A stretch of DNA of 64,000 nt from Dehalococcoidia bacterium (GCA_022820645.1 JAJEFD010000002.1:124001-188000), one strand, 5' to 3'; positions 27,702-36,609 are shown, counted from the first letter of the stretch. Notes: a model not told the origin generated them from the sequence alone. Numbers and translations are program-made.

Positions 27702-28249
27702 TCTGGTTCTGCAAGCAGGTCGCGCGAGTCGAATCCGCCTTCAAGTATCCCGAAGATGATCTCCCAGGAGCCGCCCCGGTTCACGAGACAGGGCACCTGG
27801 TGGTTCTGGTCCGGGCTCTGCCAGACCGTGCCCGGGAACACGAGCGCATAGCGCTCCAGCTCTTCCGGTATCCCGTTCGGGTGCTCCATCAGGTACTCGG
27901 CCTGGCGCTGTCCCAGCAGGCCGTCGATGCCCAGGATAAGCTCCACCATCGGCTCGCCGATGAGGTCCTCCGACCCTTCGGGGAAGGTGCCGCCGCGGAT
28001 GTTCGTCCCTGCGACAACCGGCATCTCCGGGTCGTCCCGCACGAGCGTCCAGCCTTCGTCTGCCTTGTCGTTCCGCAGGCGGGCAGGGCCGGCGGCTGCG
28101 GCAGATCCTCCCAGCGCCCCTGCAAGCGCCTCGCGCAGCCCCGCGGGGTCGTCCACCCAGGCCTGCGCGGCCTCCTCGTCGATGTCCGGCGGAAGCGCGG
28201 CGGTCACTGCCCCCGCGAACTCCAGGTACCAGCCGGGAACCTCTGTCAT
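27698..28249 (-). CDS. Hypothetical protein, 183 residues
   Basis: I do not recognise the family. From ATG 28249, preceded by GGAGG, the product begins MTEVPGWYLEFAGAVTAALP, is rich in acidic residues and glycine, lacks signal peptide and membrane segments, and ends with QVPCLVNRGGSWEIIFGILEGGFDSRD. It overlaps the acetyltransferase start by four bases and diverges from the GMC oxidoreductase. Probably a soluble cytoplasmic protein. Confidence 0.65.
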   Translation of the reverse strand: MTEVPGWYLEFAGAVTAALPPDIDEEAAQAWVDDPAGLREALAGALGGSAAAAGPARLRNDKADEGWTLVRDDPEMPVVAGTNIRGGTFPEGSEDLIGEPMVELILGIDGLLGQRQAEYLMEHPNGIPEELERYALVFPGTVWQSPDQNHQVPCLVNRGGSWEIIFGILEGGFDSRDLLAEPD

Positions 28250-28402
28250 CTGTTTACCTCCGCGATTCGTAACGCGGGTGAGTATCGGCCAGCGCCCGCT
28301 CGCAGGGCAAGCGCGGCGGCGCACCTACGCCTACGCAAAGGGGCCAAAGGGGAGTATGATTCTCTCGGCGGAATTCACGACGACAACGGAGCAGGAGGCG
28401 GC

Positions 28403-29923
28403 ATGACCCAGAGGCGCTACTACGACGTGATCGTGATCGGCGGGGGCTCGGCGGGGTGCGTGGCCGCAACCCGGCTTTCCGAGGACCCGAACCGGCAGGT
28501 GCTGCTGCTGGAGGCGGGGCCTGACCCGCAGCCGCTCCCGCACATGATCGCCGACGGACGCAACAACAACCGCCCCATCCTCGAGTCCGAATATGTCGTC
28601 ATGTACCCCACGAAGCGGAAGATCGACGGCAGCGAGTACTACCCGCTCAGCGGACGCATCCTCGGCGGCGGCTCATCCGTCAACATGATGGGCGTCGCCC
28701 GTCCCATGCAGTACGACCTCGACCGCTGGGAATCGCTCGGCAACCCCGGCTGGTCGTACGAGGACTGCCTGCCCATCCTCAAGCGCATCGAGACCGACGA
28801 GGACTTCGGCGACCAGCCCCACCACGGCAACGACGGCCCGCTCACGGTGAAGCGCCGCATCGACTTCGAGGAAGAGCTGGCCCCGCCGATGCAGGCGTGG
28901 GTCGACCGCGCGAAGGCCCTCGGTTACCCCGTCATGAAGGACGGCAACGGCCCCGAGCGCGCGGGCATCGTGGCGTCCGCCAGCAACGTGAAGGACGGCA
29001 TCCGCCAGTCCACCGCTGTCGCCTACGTCGGCCCGGCGCGAGGCAGGAGGAACCTGCACATCGTCGCGGACGCGCCGGTGGTGTCGCTCAAGCTGAACGG
29101 GCGCAGGGTGGAGGAGGTGCTCTACGAGCAGGGCGACGAGGTCTACTCCGCCTCCGCCGATACCTTCATCCTGAGCGCGGGCACCTACCACAGCCCGCAG
29201 GTCCTCATGCTCTCCGGCATCGGCCCCATCAGCGAACTGGAGCGGCTCGACATCCGTGTCGTGCACCCGCTGGAAGGGATAGGCCGCAACTACCAGGACC
29301 ACGCCGCCATCAACATGACGTTCGAGGGCAAGACAGACTACACGCCGGACTGGGTCGTCTCGGGCTTCCAACTCGTCTACAAGAGCGACCCCAGCCTGCC
29401 CACCGGCAACTTCCACATCTACATGCGCGCGCCGGTCGGGGTCGAAGGACTGAAGCCGATGATGCCCGTGGCGATGAACCTCGTCGAGCAGCGCTCCCGG
29501 GGGCGTATCTACCTCGCCTCGACCGACCCGCACGAGCTCCCCATCGTCGACGACGGCATGCTCCAACACCCGGACGACATGGAAGCGGTGCGCTCCGTGA
29601 TGAACTTCATGTACGAGTTCATGCAGGACGACCTCATGCGCCCGTTCTACGGAGACCTCATCCTGCCAACGATGGACGAGGACTGGGTCGAGTTCGCGCA
29701 GGCCACTTACGACAGCCACCACCACGGCTCCGGCACCTGCAAGATGGGCCCCGCGTCGGACCCGTGGGCCGTCGTGGACAGCCGCCTCAAGATGCACGGC
29801 ATCGAGAACCTCTACGTCGCGGACGCTTCCATAATCCCGACGGTTCCGCACTCGGCCACGAACGTCTCCTGCATCATGATCGGCGAGCGCGTGTCGGACT
29901 TCGTCCGCGAGGCCGGCAGGTAG
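28403..29923 (+). CDS. GMC-family FAD-dependent oxidoreductase
   Basis: FAD alcohol oxidase/dehydrogenase, 506 residues. N-terminal VIVIGGGSAGCVAATRLSED and LLLEAGP bind FAD; GGGSSVNMMGVARP and GTYHSPQVLMLSGIGP are the two GMC signature regions; HHHGSGTCKMG and PHSATNVSCIMIGER carry the catalytic His/Asn pair. It is of the choline dehydrogenase / glucose oxidase family; the oxidised alcohol is not known. AGGAGGCGG precedes ATG 28403. A VOC gene follows after 11 bases. Confidence 0.92.
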   Translation: MTQRRYYDVIVIGGGSAGCVAATRLSEDPNRQVLLLEAGPDPQPLPHMIADGRNNNRPILESEYVVMYPTKRKIDGSEYYPLSGRILGGGSSVNMMGVARPMQYDLDRWESLGNPGWSYEDCLPILKRIETDEDFGDQPHHGNDGPLTVKRRIDFEEELAPPMQAWVDRAKALGYPVMKDGNGPERAGIVASASNVKDGIRQSTAVAYVGPARGRRNLHIVADAPVVSLKLNGRRVEEVLYEQGDEVYSASADTFILSAGTYHSPQVLMLSGIGPISELERLDIRVVHPLEGIGRNYQDHAAINMTFEGKTDYTPDWVVSGFQLVYKSDPSLPTGNFHIYMRAPVGVEGLKPMMPVAMNLVEQRSRGRIYLASTDPHELPIVDDGMLQHPDDMEAVRSVMNFMYEFMQDDLMRPFYGDLILPTMDEDWVEFAQATYDSHHHGSGTCKMGPASDPWAVVDSRLKMHGIENLYVADASIIPTVPHSATNVSCIMIGERVSDFVREAGR

Positions 29924-29934
29924 AGCGCAAGCCC

Positions 29935-30354
29935 ATGACGGACGGGACCGGCCCGAAGGGCTACGTCATACCGGGCATGACCTACCGAGACGCGCCGGCC
30001 GCCATTGACTGGCTGTGCGACGTGCTTGGCTTCGAACGGCGCCTCGTCGTCCCCGGCGAGAACGGCACGATCGCCCACGCGCAACTGACGTACGGCAACG
30101 GCATGATCATGCTCGGCTCCTCACGGGAGAACGACCCCGGCGCGATCGTCTTTCCCGCCGAGCCCGGGGGCAGGCTTACGCAGGCGAACCTCGTCGTCGT
30201 GGAGGACATCGAGGCGCACTACGAGCGCGTCAAAGCCGCCGGCGCCAACGTTGTGATGGAACTCCAGGAGCAGTTCTACGGCGGCAGCCTCTTCGCCGTC
30301 CGCGACCCGGAGGGCCACCTGTGGCACGTCGGCTCCTACGACCCCTGGGCCTAG
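29935..30354 (+). CDS. VOC family protein
   Basis: 139 residues, PhnB/glyoxalase-like: YVIPGMTYRDAPAAIDWLCDVLGFE, QLTYGNGMIMLGS and FAVRDPEGHLWHVGSYDPW. This subgroup is often without the full metal set and may bind antibiotics or small ligands. Downstream of the GMC oxidoreductase in the same transcription unit. Confidence 0.85.
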   Translation: MTDGTGPKGYVIPGMTYRDAPAAIDWLCDVLGFERRLVVPGENGTIAHAQLTYGNGMIMLGSSRENDPGAIVFPAEPGGRLTQANLVVVEDIEAHYERVKAAGANVVMELQEQFYGGSLFAVRDPEGHLWHVGSYDPWA

Positions 30355-30384
30355 TGGGAGTGAGGAGGGAGACAGCCCGCCGCC

Positions 30385-31167
30385 CTACGTCTCCATCAGC
30401 CCCCGCTCGGACGGGAAGAGCGCAAGCAGACCGCCGTCCACATTGATGTTCTCGCCCGTGACGAACGCCGACATCGGCGACGCCAGGAAGAGCACCGCCC
30501 CGGCCTGATCGGAGGGCTGGCCCCACCTGCCGAGCGGGATGTTCTTCGGCTTCGCGGCGCGCGGCGCCGTGCTGCCGCCGGGCGTTGTGCCACGGTTGTC
30601 GCCGGTCTGCGTCGGCGTGATGGAGTTCACGCGGATGCCGTACGGCGCGAGCTGGACCGCCATCGTGCGCGTCATCTGCAGCACTGCGCCCTTGGACGCA
30701 GAGTACGCGATGAATCCCGCTTTGCCCCGGTGACCAGTCGTCGAGGCCGTGTTGACGATGGCGCCGCCCTCGCCCTGCGCCACCATGCGGCGCGCCGCCT
30801 GCTGGCTGCACAGCATCGTCCCGTCCATGATGACGGACTGCACCCACTTCCACTTCTCGTACTCGATGTCCAGCAGCCCCGCCTCGTTGTTGACGGCGGC
30901 ATTGTTGACGAGGATGTCGACACGCCCGTACTCCTCGTCGACACGCTGGAACAGGTCCTCCACCTGCTCGGGGGACGAGATATCCGAGCTGAGGCCTATC
31001 GCCTCGCCGCCCTCCTCACGGACGGATGCGGCGGCCACGTCGGCGCGGTCGTCGAGGAAGTCCACGCATACGATCTTCGCGCCCTCGCGCGCCAGCGTCC
31101 GGCAGATCTCGCCGCCGATGTTCGGCCCGCTCCCCGTTACGACCGCAACCTTGCCTTCCAACAGCAT
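30385..31167 (-). CDS. SDR-family oxidoreductase
   Basis: Short-chain dehydrogenase, 260 residues. Cofactor motif TGSGPNIGG is a variant of TGxxxGIG; NNAA, catalytic Ser in NTASTTG and YSASK are intact. ATG 31167 is chosen since it gives MLLEGKVAVVTG and has a GGAG site upstream; a frame extension further upstream is unlike the family. Divergent from the LigJ-like gene. Confidence 0.88.
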   Translation of the reverse strand: MLLEGKVAVVTGSGPNIGGEICRTLAREGAKIVCVDFLDDRADVAAASVREEGGEAIGLSSDISSPEQVEDLFQRVDEEYGRVDILVNNAAVNNEAGLLDIEYEKWKWVQSVIMDGTMLCSQQAARRMVAQGEGGAIVNTASTTGHRGKAGFIAYSASKGAVLQMTRTMAVQLAPYGIRVNSITPTQTGDNRGTTPGGSTAPRAAKPKNIPLGRWGQPSDQAGAVLFLASPMSAFVTGENINVDGGLLALFPSERGLMET

Positions 31168-31287
31168 CGCGCCCTCCTGTCTCTTACGAGTGCAGCCGCA
31201 TACTATCACCGCTGCTGCTACCCTGCGCCGCCGTACGTGCTAGCATCCGCCGCGATACCACTACGGACACGATGAGGAGGACGCCAC

Positions 31288-32280
31288 ATGATCATCGACA
31301 TCCACGGACATCTGAACGCGCCGCCCGAACTGTACGCGTACAAGGCCGGATTGCTCTCCAGCCGGGGGGCCTACTCGCACTGGGGCGGCATACCGGACGA
31401 GAAGCTGCGGGCCGTCGTGGAGAACCACATCTCCACGGTGCTGGACGCCGTCGGCACGGACATGCAGTTCCTCTCGCCGCGACCCTTCCAGCTGATGCAC
31501 TCGGAGAAGCCGGGCAGGTTGGTTGAAGAGTTCTGCCGCGCCAACAACGACCTCATCGCGAAGACCGTCGAGATGTACCCGGACCGCTACCAGGGCGTCG
31601 CCGGGCTGCCCCAACTGCACGGCGAGCCCGTGGACGTCGTCCTGGAGGAGGTCGACCGCTGCGTCAACGACCTCGGCTTCATCGGCATCATGATCAACCC
31701 CGACCCGTCGGAAGGGCTCGACAACGACACGCCGCCGATGGGCGACGAGTACTGGTACCCGCTCTACGAGCGCATGGTGAAGTACGACGTGCCGGCCTTC
31801 GTCCACTCCGCCTCCTGCAAGAACGTCCGCGAGTCGTACACCGGCCACTTCATCACGGAGGAGAGCATCCAGACCGTCTCGATCTGCGACTCCACCGTGT
31901 ACGACGACTTCCCGACCCTGAAGATCATCATGTGCCACGGCGGCGGCTCCATCCCGTACCAGATAGGGCGGTGGCGCGCGCTCCGCTGGCGGCAGCCCAA
32001 CGTCAAGCCGTTCGACGAGAGCCTGCGGCAGCTCTACTTCGACTCCGTCCTCTACAACAAGGAGGGGTTGGAACTGCTCTTCAAGATCGTGGGGACTGAC
32101 CGCTGCATGTTCGGCACGGAGCGGCCCGGCACCGGCTCTTCGAAGGACCCCAATACCGGCCTCTGGCTCGACGACCTCAAACCCGTCATCGAGGACATCG
32201 ACTGGCTGACCGACGAGGACCGCGCCAACGTCTTCGAAAACGTCGCGCGCGAGTGCTTCCCACGCTTCGGCGCCGCGTAA
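31288..32280 (+). CDS. Amidohydrolase similar to 4-oxalomesaconate hydratase (LigJ)
   Basis: 330 residues. Opens MIIDIHGH, the metal-binding start shared by LigJ, ACMSD and related COG2159 enzymes. Later His in FVHSAS, CHGGGSIPYQIGRWRAL and a C-terminal FGTERPG...DPNTGLWLDD closely follow the LigJ pattern. LigJ hydrates a product of protocatechuate 4,5-cleavage; together with the LigB-like gene this suggests a meta-cleavage route, but a different carboxylic acid is possible. GAGGAGG precedes the ATG. A terminator follows. Confidence 0.8.
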   Translation: MIIDIHGHLNAPPELYAYKAGLLSSRGAYSHWGGIPDEKLRAVVENHISTVLDAVGTDMQFLSPRPFQLMHSEKPGRLVEEFCRANNDLIAKTVEMYPDRYQGVAGLPQLHGEPVDVVLEEVDRCVNDLGFIGIMINPDPSEGLDNDTPPMGDEYWYPLYERMVKYDVPAFVHSASCKNVRESYTGHFITEESIQTVSICDSTVYDDFPTLKIIMCHGGGSIPYQIGRWRALRWRQPNVKPFDESLRQLYFDSVLYNKEGLELLFKIVGTDRCMFGTERPGTGSSKDPNTGLWLDDLKPVIEDIDWLTDEDRANVFENVARECFPRFGAA

Positions 32281-32324
32281 GCGGGCAGGGGACACCGCCG
32301 TCCCCACAACCGCACTGTACGGAA

Positions 32325-32356
32325 AACAGAGGGCGCCGTTTCTGGCGCCCTCTGTT
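32325..32356 (+). terminator. Rho-independent terminator
   Basis: AACAGAGGGCGCC-GTTTCT-GGCGCCCTCTGTT, a perfect 13-bp stem with a six-base loop, 45 bases after the LigJ-like stop codon. Confidence 0.9.
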
Positions 32357-32453
32357 CACGCCATGAAACTGACTCCGAAATTGGGTCGATAACATCTCGC
32401 GCGTTTCCCTCACCGGACTTACAATTCGTACCGTAGTTGAACGGAGGTGGCGC

Positions 32454-32675
32454 ATGGTCGCACCGCGGGAGTGGAAGTCTCAGGCAGCCGAACAGATCCA
32501 GTTGATGGGAGCCAATGGCAGCAGCGAGGTCCTGTTCGGCACAGGCAAGCGACTCATGCCTGCCGACGAGATGCTACCCCGCCAGATGCGTCAGGAGGCA
32601 CTGCGCCGGGCGGCCAGGTCGCAGCCGGCCCCACGGTCCCGCTCCATCGGGTTCCGGGCCTGGCTGCACCGCTAG
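32454..32675 (+). CDS. Small basic hypothetical protein, 73 residues
   Basis: Starts MVAPREWKSQAAEQIQLMG after a good GGAGGTG site and runs to 32675, just before the convergent asparaginase-like gene. Rich in Arg, Gln and Ala, no membrane segment. The preceding 100 bases after the terminator can hold its promoter. Not recognised; the ribosome site and isolated position support it being real. Confidence 0.5.
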   Translation: MVAPREWKSQAAEQIQLMGANGSSEVLFGTGKRLMPADEMLPRQMRQEALRRAARSQPAPRSRSIGFRAWLHR

Positions 32676-32679
32676 CCCC

Positions 32680-34272
32680 CTAGTGCGTGTCGAAGATCTC
32701 CTGGTAGCGTGCGATGGCCGCGAGCGCCGCTTCGCGCTCCTGCGCGGTCGGGTTGCGCGGGTCCCGCGCCTTCGGCAAACGCCCCAACCGGAGCATCGCC
32801 GCGCGCAGCAGTATCCGCGCCTTGATGGCGTCCAGGTTGCTCCCTTCTATCGTCAGGTCGTTCGGGTTCGGGGGCATCGCGCCCTCCGGGTCGCCCCGGC
32901 TCACCCGCGCGACCGGCATCCCACTGTAGACCGCGATGGCGAGCGCCGCCAGCTGGCTCGGCAGCGCTGAGCCGGTCCCTGCCGCGCCCTCCAGAACGAA
33001 CCCGTGGAAGCGCGGAGCGCCCGGCTCGTCCGACGCCTGCTGCGCCAGCCCGCGCTCGATGCGCGCCATGATGTCGACCTCCACGTCCGGGTCCGCCGTG
33101 TCCTCCTCCGCCATGTAGTGGCCGTACTTCACCATGTGCACCGGCGCGATGGCGTCTCCGCGCAGGGAGCCGTCGCCGTCCTTGATGCGCACACTCACGG
33201 TATCCGGGCTGTCGCCGTACTCCTGGAAGGCCGCCTCCGACGGCAGACCCTTCACCGCGACCTCGGACGACCCCGTCGTGCGGTACGCGGGGCGGAACCA
33301 GACGCGCACCGTCTCGCCCGCGCTGCCGAGCACCCCGCCGTGCCCGCCCGTCGCGCGGTAGCCGCCCGGGCGCGCGTCGCCTTTCTTGAACGTGCGCGCC
33401 GCGAATATCTGCTCGTCCACGATGCCGACCGCGCCCAGCCCCGCGCCGAGGCCCGACGTGATGTAGCGCGCCGCGTCCACGATGTTCCGGTCGCCGTCGT
33501 TCGCGAGCGTCCCGTGCGCCCGCTGCGACGATATACCGACGAAGGGCAGGGCGGTGTCGAGCACGAGGCTCAGCCAGTAGAGCGTCTCCTCGACGTGCGG
33601 GCTGCCCTCCAGCCAGATGAAACCATCGTACTTCCCGGAGTCGATGGTCTGCTGCACGACGTTCACGGCGCGCGCCATCGCCGCGTTCGACAGGAACTTG
33701 CCGATGGGGCGCGGGCTGTACGGGAAGAAGTCGCGCCCCGCCGTCTCGCCCTGCTTCGTGTAGCCCGCCGGAGGCAGCACGCGCACGAAGTCGTAGTCCG
33801 CGATCCTGTCCAGTTCGCTCGCCGCGCCGTCGTGGCCGCGTCCGGCTATGCCGCGGTCGATCTCCTCGAACAGCCGCGACGCGTCCGGGAAGAACGTCTG
33901 CCGCCCGCCGTAGCCGATAGTCGCGTTCGTCAGGTCGGAGTCCTCGAACGGCGTGCCCTCGGCCGAGCCGTCGCCGCGCCGCGCCATGTAGGGGAGGAGG
34001 TACGCGCCGTCCTCCGGCCGCAGCTCTACCTCGTAGTACTCCTTGCCGTCGTCGTGGTACACCTCGGCGGCGTCGGACTCCAGCGGATGCGCGCTGAACT
34101 TCGCGATGCGCACGCGCACCGGCTCGTGCAACCGCTGCGGAACGAGGTGGTCGAACCGCCCCTCGATCTGCGGCTCGTCCGCCTTCCGCCCTTTGTTGCT
34201 CGTGACGAGCGTGGGCGTGTTCGCTATCGTCGAGCGCGGCCCTGAGAACACCGCTATGCGTGGCTTCGCCAT
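32680..34272 (-). CDS. Asparaginase-like protein (divergent)
   Basis: 530 residues. N-terminal FSGPRSTIANTPTLVTSNK keeps one of the asparaginase Thr motifs, and KYDGFIWLEGSPHVEETLYWL aligns with the second active-site segment but has GSPHV where catalytic asparaginases have GTDT. AHGTLANDGDRNIVDAARY is the third family segment. The C-terminal domain (FHGFVLEGAAGTGSALPS) is larger than in L-asparaginase I/II. Amidase activity is uncertain because of the missing Thr-Asp. ATG 34272 has AGGAGG upstream. Follows a DUF1801 gene. Confidence 0.75.
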   Translation of the reverse strand: MAKPRIAVFSGPRSTIANTPTLVTSNKGRKADEPQIEGRFDHLVPQRLHEPVRVRIAKFSAHPLESDAAEVYHDDGKEYYEVELRPEDGAYLLPYMARRGDGSAEGTPFEDSDLTNATIGYGGRQTFFPDASRLFEEIDRGIAGRGHDGAASELDRIADYDFVRVLPPAGYTKQGETAGRDFFPYSPRPIGKFLSNAAMARAVNVVQQTIDSGKYDGFIWLEGSPHVEETLYWLSLVLDTALPFVGISSQRAHGTLANDGDRNIVDAARYITSGLGAGLGAVGIVDEQIFAARTFKKGDARPGGYRATGGHGGVLGSAGETVRVWFRPAYRTTGSSEVAVKGLPSEAAFQEYGDSPDTVSVRIKDGDGSLRGDAIAPVHMVKYGHYMAEEDTADPDVEVDIMARIERGLAQQASDEPGAPRFHGFVLEGAAGTGSALPSQLAALAIAVYSGMPVARVSRGDPEGAMPPNPNDLTIEGSNLDAIKARILLRAAMLRLGRLPKARDPRNPTAQEREAALAAIARYQEIFDTH

Positions 34273-34283
34273 CGAATCATCCT

Positions 34284-34325
34284 CCTGTCTGGTCCCTTCT
34301 CCCCCAGGAGAGGGAGTCTCCTCTA
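34284..34325 (+). repeat. Dispersed palindromic repeat (family A) overlapping a stop codon
   Basis: TCCCTTCTCCCCCAGGAGAG then GGAG and a pyrimidine-rich tail ending at the stop codon of the DUF1801 gene (34323). Confidence 0.65.
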
Positions 34326-34781
34326 CCCGCGCTTCGCCTTGCTGCGTGCCGACTCGTAGAACGAGAGGAAGTCGTCGAGGCTCGTGCGCGCTATCGTCTG
34401 CCCGATCAGATCGAGCGGCAGGTCGTCCAGCCGCTTGAAACGCACGCACGACTTCCCCATGTCCAGCCGCTTGCCGCTCGCCGCATAGGCGGACGTGAAC
34501 CACTCCAGCGTCTCCGGGTCGCCGTAGACGTTGTTCAGGTAGATCGCCATGTACCGCTTCTGCGACGCCAGTGCCGCCAGCTGCAACGCCTGCTTGTTGT
34601 ACGTGACCGGGTAGCGGCTGAGCGGCACGACGTAGCCGATCATGCCGAACTGCATGCACTCCTCGTAGCCGTCCGGCAGGTGCTCCAGCACCACCCGGCG
34701 CACGGCTTCGATCGCCTCGCGCCGCTCCTCCGGCAGACCGGCGAGGTACTCCTCAACGGTTCCCGCGTCGCTCTTCACCAT
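34323..34781 (-). CDS. DUF1801 domain protein
   Basis: 152 residues: TVEEYLAGLPEERREAIEAVRRVV, QFGMIGYVVPLSRYPVTYNKQALQLAALASQK and KSCVRFKRLDDLPLDLIGQTIA are typical of DUF1801/YdhG-like soluble proteins of unknown role. Cytoplasmic. Upstream of the asparaginase-like gene and divergent from an amidohydrolase gene. Confidence 0.85.
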   Translation of the reverse strand: MVKSDAGTVEEYLAGLPEERREAIEAVRRVVLEHLPDGYEECMQFGMIGYVVPLSRYPVTYNKQALQLAALASQKRYMAIYLNNVYGDPETLEWFTSAYAASGKRLDMGKSCVRFKRLDDLPLDLIGQTIARTSLDDFLSFYESARSKAKRG

Positions 34782-34868
34782 CTGTGCTCCTCTCGACGCG
34801 CCGTTCGCAGGTGTTGACGCGGCGCGAAAGGTGTAATCTTCTGCCATCCGTCTGAGGGAGGGACAGCC

Positions 34869-35927
34869 ATGCCCATCATAGACGCTGACTGCCACGTTAT
34901 CGAAAGCGATCAGGCCTGGGAGTACCTCGACCCGGCCGACCAGCAGTACAAGCCCGCCTCCATGTTCGATCCCAACCGGCCGGACAGGCCGATCTGGATC
35001 ATCGACGGGAAGGAACGCCAGCGCCCCTTCGCCACCAGGGGCACCGGCTCCGCCGCCGAGCAACTCTCCGGTTTCTCCGAAACCTCGCAGGCGACGCGGA
35101 CGCTCGCCGACATCACCGCGCGCCTCGCGCACATGGACGAGCTCGGCGTGGACGTGCAGGTGCTCTTCCCCACCATCTTCCTCACCCGAATCTCCGAGAA
35201 CCCCGCGGTCGAGCTCGCGCTCACCAAGAGCTACAACCGCTGGCTCGCCGACATCTGGGCCGAGGGCGGCGGACGCCTGCGCTGGGCCGTCGTCCCGCCG
35301 CTCGACACGATGGAGGAGGTGGAGGAGCAGCTGCGCTACGGGAAGGAGCACGGCGCGTGCGCCATCTTCATGCGCGGCTTCGAGGGCGACCGGCGCCTCG
35401 TCGACCCGTATTTCGACCCGCTCTACGAGGCGGCCCAGGAGTACGACATGCCGGTCTGCATACACGCAGGCTGCGGCAACCCCGCGTTCGTCGGGCTGAC
35501 CGAGGCCGACGCCTACTCCCGCAACAAGCTGCCCATCATCAGCGCGTTCCACTCCATGATGTACCGGGGCCTCTGGCAGCGCTTCCCGCGCCTGCGCGCC
35601 GGCTTCATCGAGGGCGCGGCCAACTGGGTTCCCTACATCATCAACGAGGTGCAGCACCGCGCACGCCGCGACGGCAACGGGTTCGATTCCGACAACCTCA
35701 TGGCCGACAGCCGCATGTACGTCACCTGCCAGACGAACGACGACCTGCCGTACATCTTCGCGAACGCCTCGGAGGACAACTTCGTCATCGGCTCCGACTA
35801 CGGGCACTCCGACACCTCCAGCGAGCTGGAGGCGCTCAAGTCGCTGAAGACGAGCGGGCTGCTGGAGCCCCGCGTCGTCGACAAGGTCCTCTCCGACAAC
35901 CCCGCGCGCCTCTACGCCATCGACTAG
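34869..35927 (+). CDS. Amidohydrolase family 2 (COG2159) protein
   Basis: 352 residues. MPIIDADCHVIES gives the N-terminal metal motif, PVCIHAGCGNPAF the third-strand His, and IGSDYGHSD the C-terminal Asp. Related to the paralogs at 16498-18727 but a separate branch. Likely a decarboxylase or hydrolase for aromatic or keto acids. TTGACG (34814) and TAATCT (34834) are weak upstream promoter elements; GAGGGAG precedes the ATG. Confidence 0.88.
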   Translation: MPIIDADCHVIESDQAWEYLDPADQQYKPASMFDPNRPDRPIWIIDGKERQRPFATRGTGSAAEQLSGFSETSQATRTLADITARLAHMDELGVDVQVLFPTIFLTRISENPAVELALTKSYNRWLADIWAEGGGRLRWAVVPPLDTMEEVEEQLRYGKEHGACAIFMRGFEGDRRLVDPYFDPLYEAAQEYDMPVCIHAGCGNPAFVGLTEADAYSRNKLPIISAFHSMMYRGLWQRFPRLRAGFIEGAANWVPYIINEVQHRARRDGNGFDSDNLMADSRMYVTCQTNDDLPYIFANASEDNFVIGSDYGHSDTSSELEALKSLKTSGLLEPRVVDKVLSDNPARLYAID

Positions 35928-35930
35928 TCC

Positions 35931-36545
35931 CTAGAAGCACGGAACGTCGATGCCCGCGATGCGCTCGTACGCCTCGGGGTGCGACCACAGGAAGCCGATG
36001 TAGTCGTTCAGGTTGCCCGCAGGCCTGCGGTTCGGCCGCGTCTCCGCCGCGCGGGCGAGATTGCTCACAACCACGTCCGCCGCGTACAGGTGAGCCTCGT
36101 AGTGGTCGATCACTTCATCGGGAACGCTGATCGTCCGCAGGTACTCCGCATAGGCGCGGAAACTCCGCTCCAGCTCCGAGAACGACGACGAGGACACGTT
36201 GAAACTCGGCCTGTTGCCGCAGATCTCCTCGATGTACTGCGCGACGAGGTCCGGCGTGGGCGTCGGTTCCGGCGTTGGGGTGGGGGTCGCGGTAGCCGTT
36301 GGACGCGGCGTCGGCGACGGGGTAGGGGTTGGAGTGGCGCGAGGGGCCGCTTCAGCAGTTGGCGTGGGCTCCGGCGTAGGCGTTGCCGTAGGCGCAGGCG
36401 GCTCCGGCGTCCACGTCGGGAGCGGGGTCGGCGTCCAGGTGGGCTCGGGCGTCCACGTCGGAACGGGAGTGGCTGTGGGAGGAGGAGGCAGGCATGCCGC
36501 CAGCACGAGTGGCAGCAGGAGCAACGTCAGGGCGAGGGGACGGAT
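35931..36545 (-). CDS. Pro/Thr-rich lipoprotein with probable ATC start codon
   Basis: The frame encodes a lipoprotein signal (IRPLALTLLLLPLVLAAC, lipobox LAAC), a linker of about 80 residues made of TPTPEPTP-like repeats, and a soluble C-terminal domain of about 110 residues with Cys in EEICGNRP and a terminal VPCF. No ATG, GTG or TTG lies at the right place: the ideal start, six bases after GGAGG, is ATC (36545-36543). This may be rare ATC initiation or a mutated/mis-sequenced ATG. Expected to be anchored on the outer face of the membrane after Lgt and Lsp processing (lgt is at 58849). Confidence 0.75.
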   Translation of the reverse strand: MRPLALTLLLLPLVLAACLPPPPTATPVPTWTPEPTWTPTPLPTWTPEPPAPTATPTPEPTPTAEAAPRATPTPTPSPTPRPTATATPTPTPEPTPTPDLVAQYIEEICGNRPSFNVSSSSFSELERSFRAYAEYLRTISVPDEVIDHYEAHLYAADVVVSNLARAAETRPNRRPAGNLNDYIGFLWSHPEAYERIAGIDVPCF

Positions 36546-36609
36546 CGTGGGCCTCCGGGGGTGTGTGGACCTAACGCCACCAGTATATCGAACAGCCCTC
36601 CGCCAGTGC

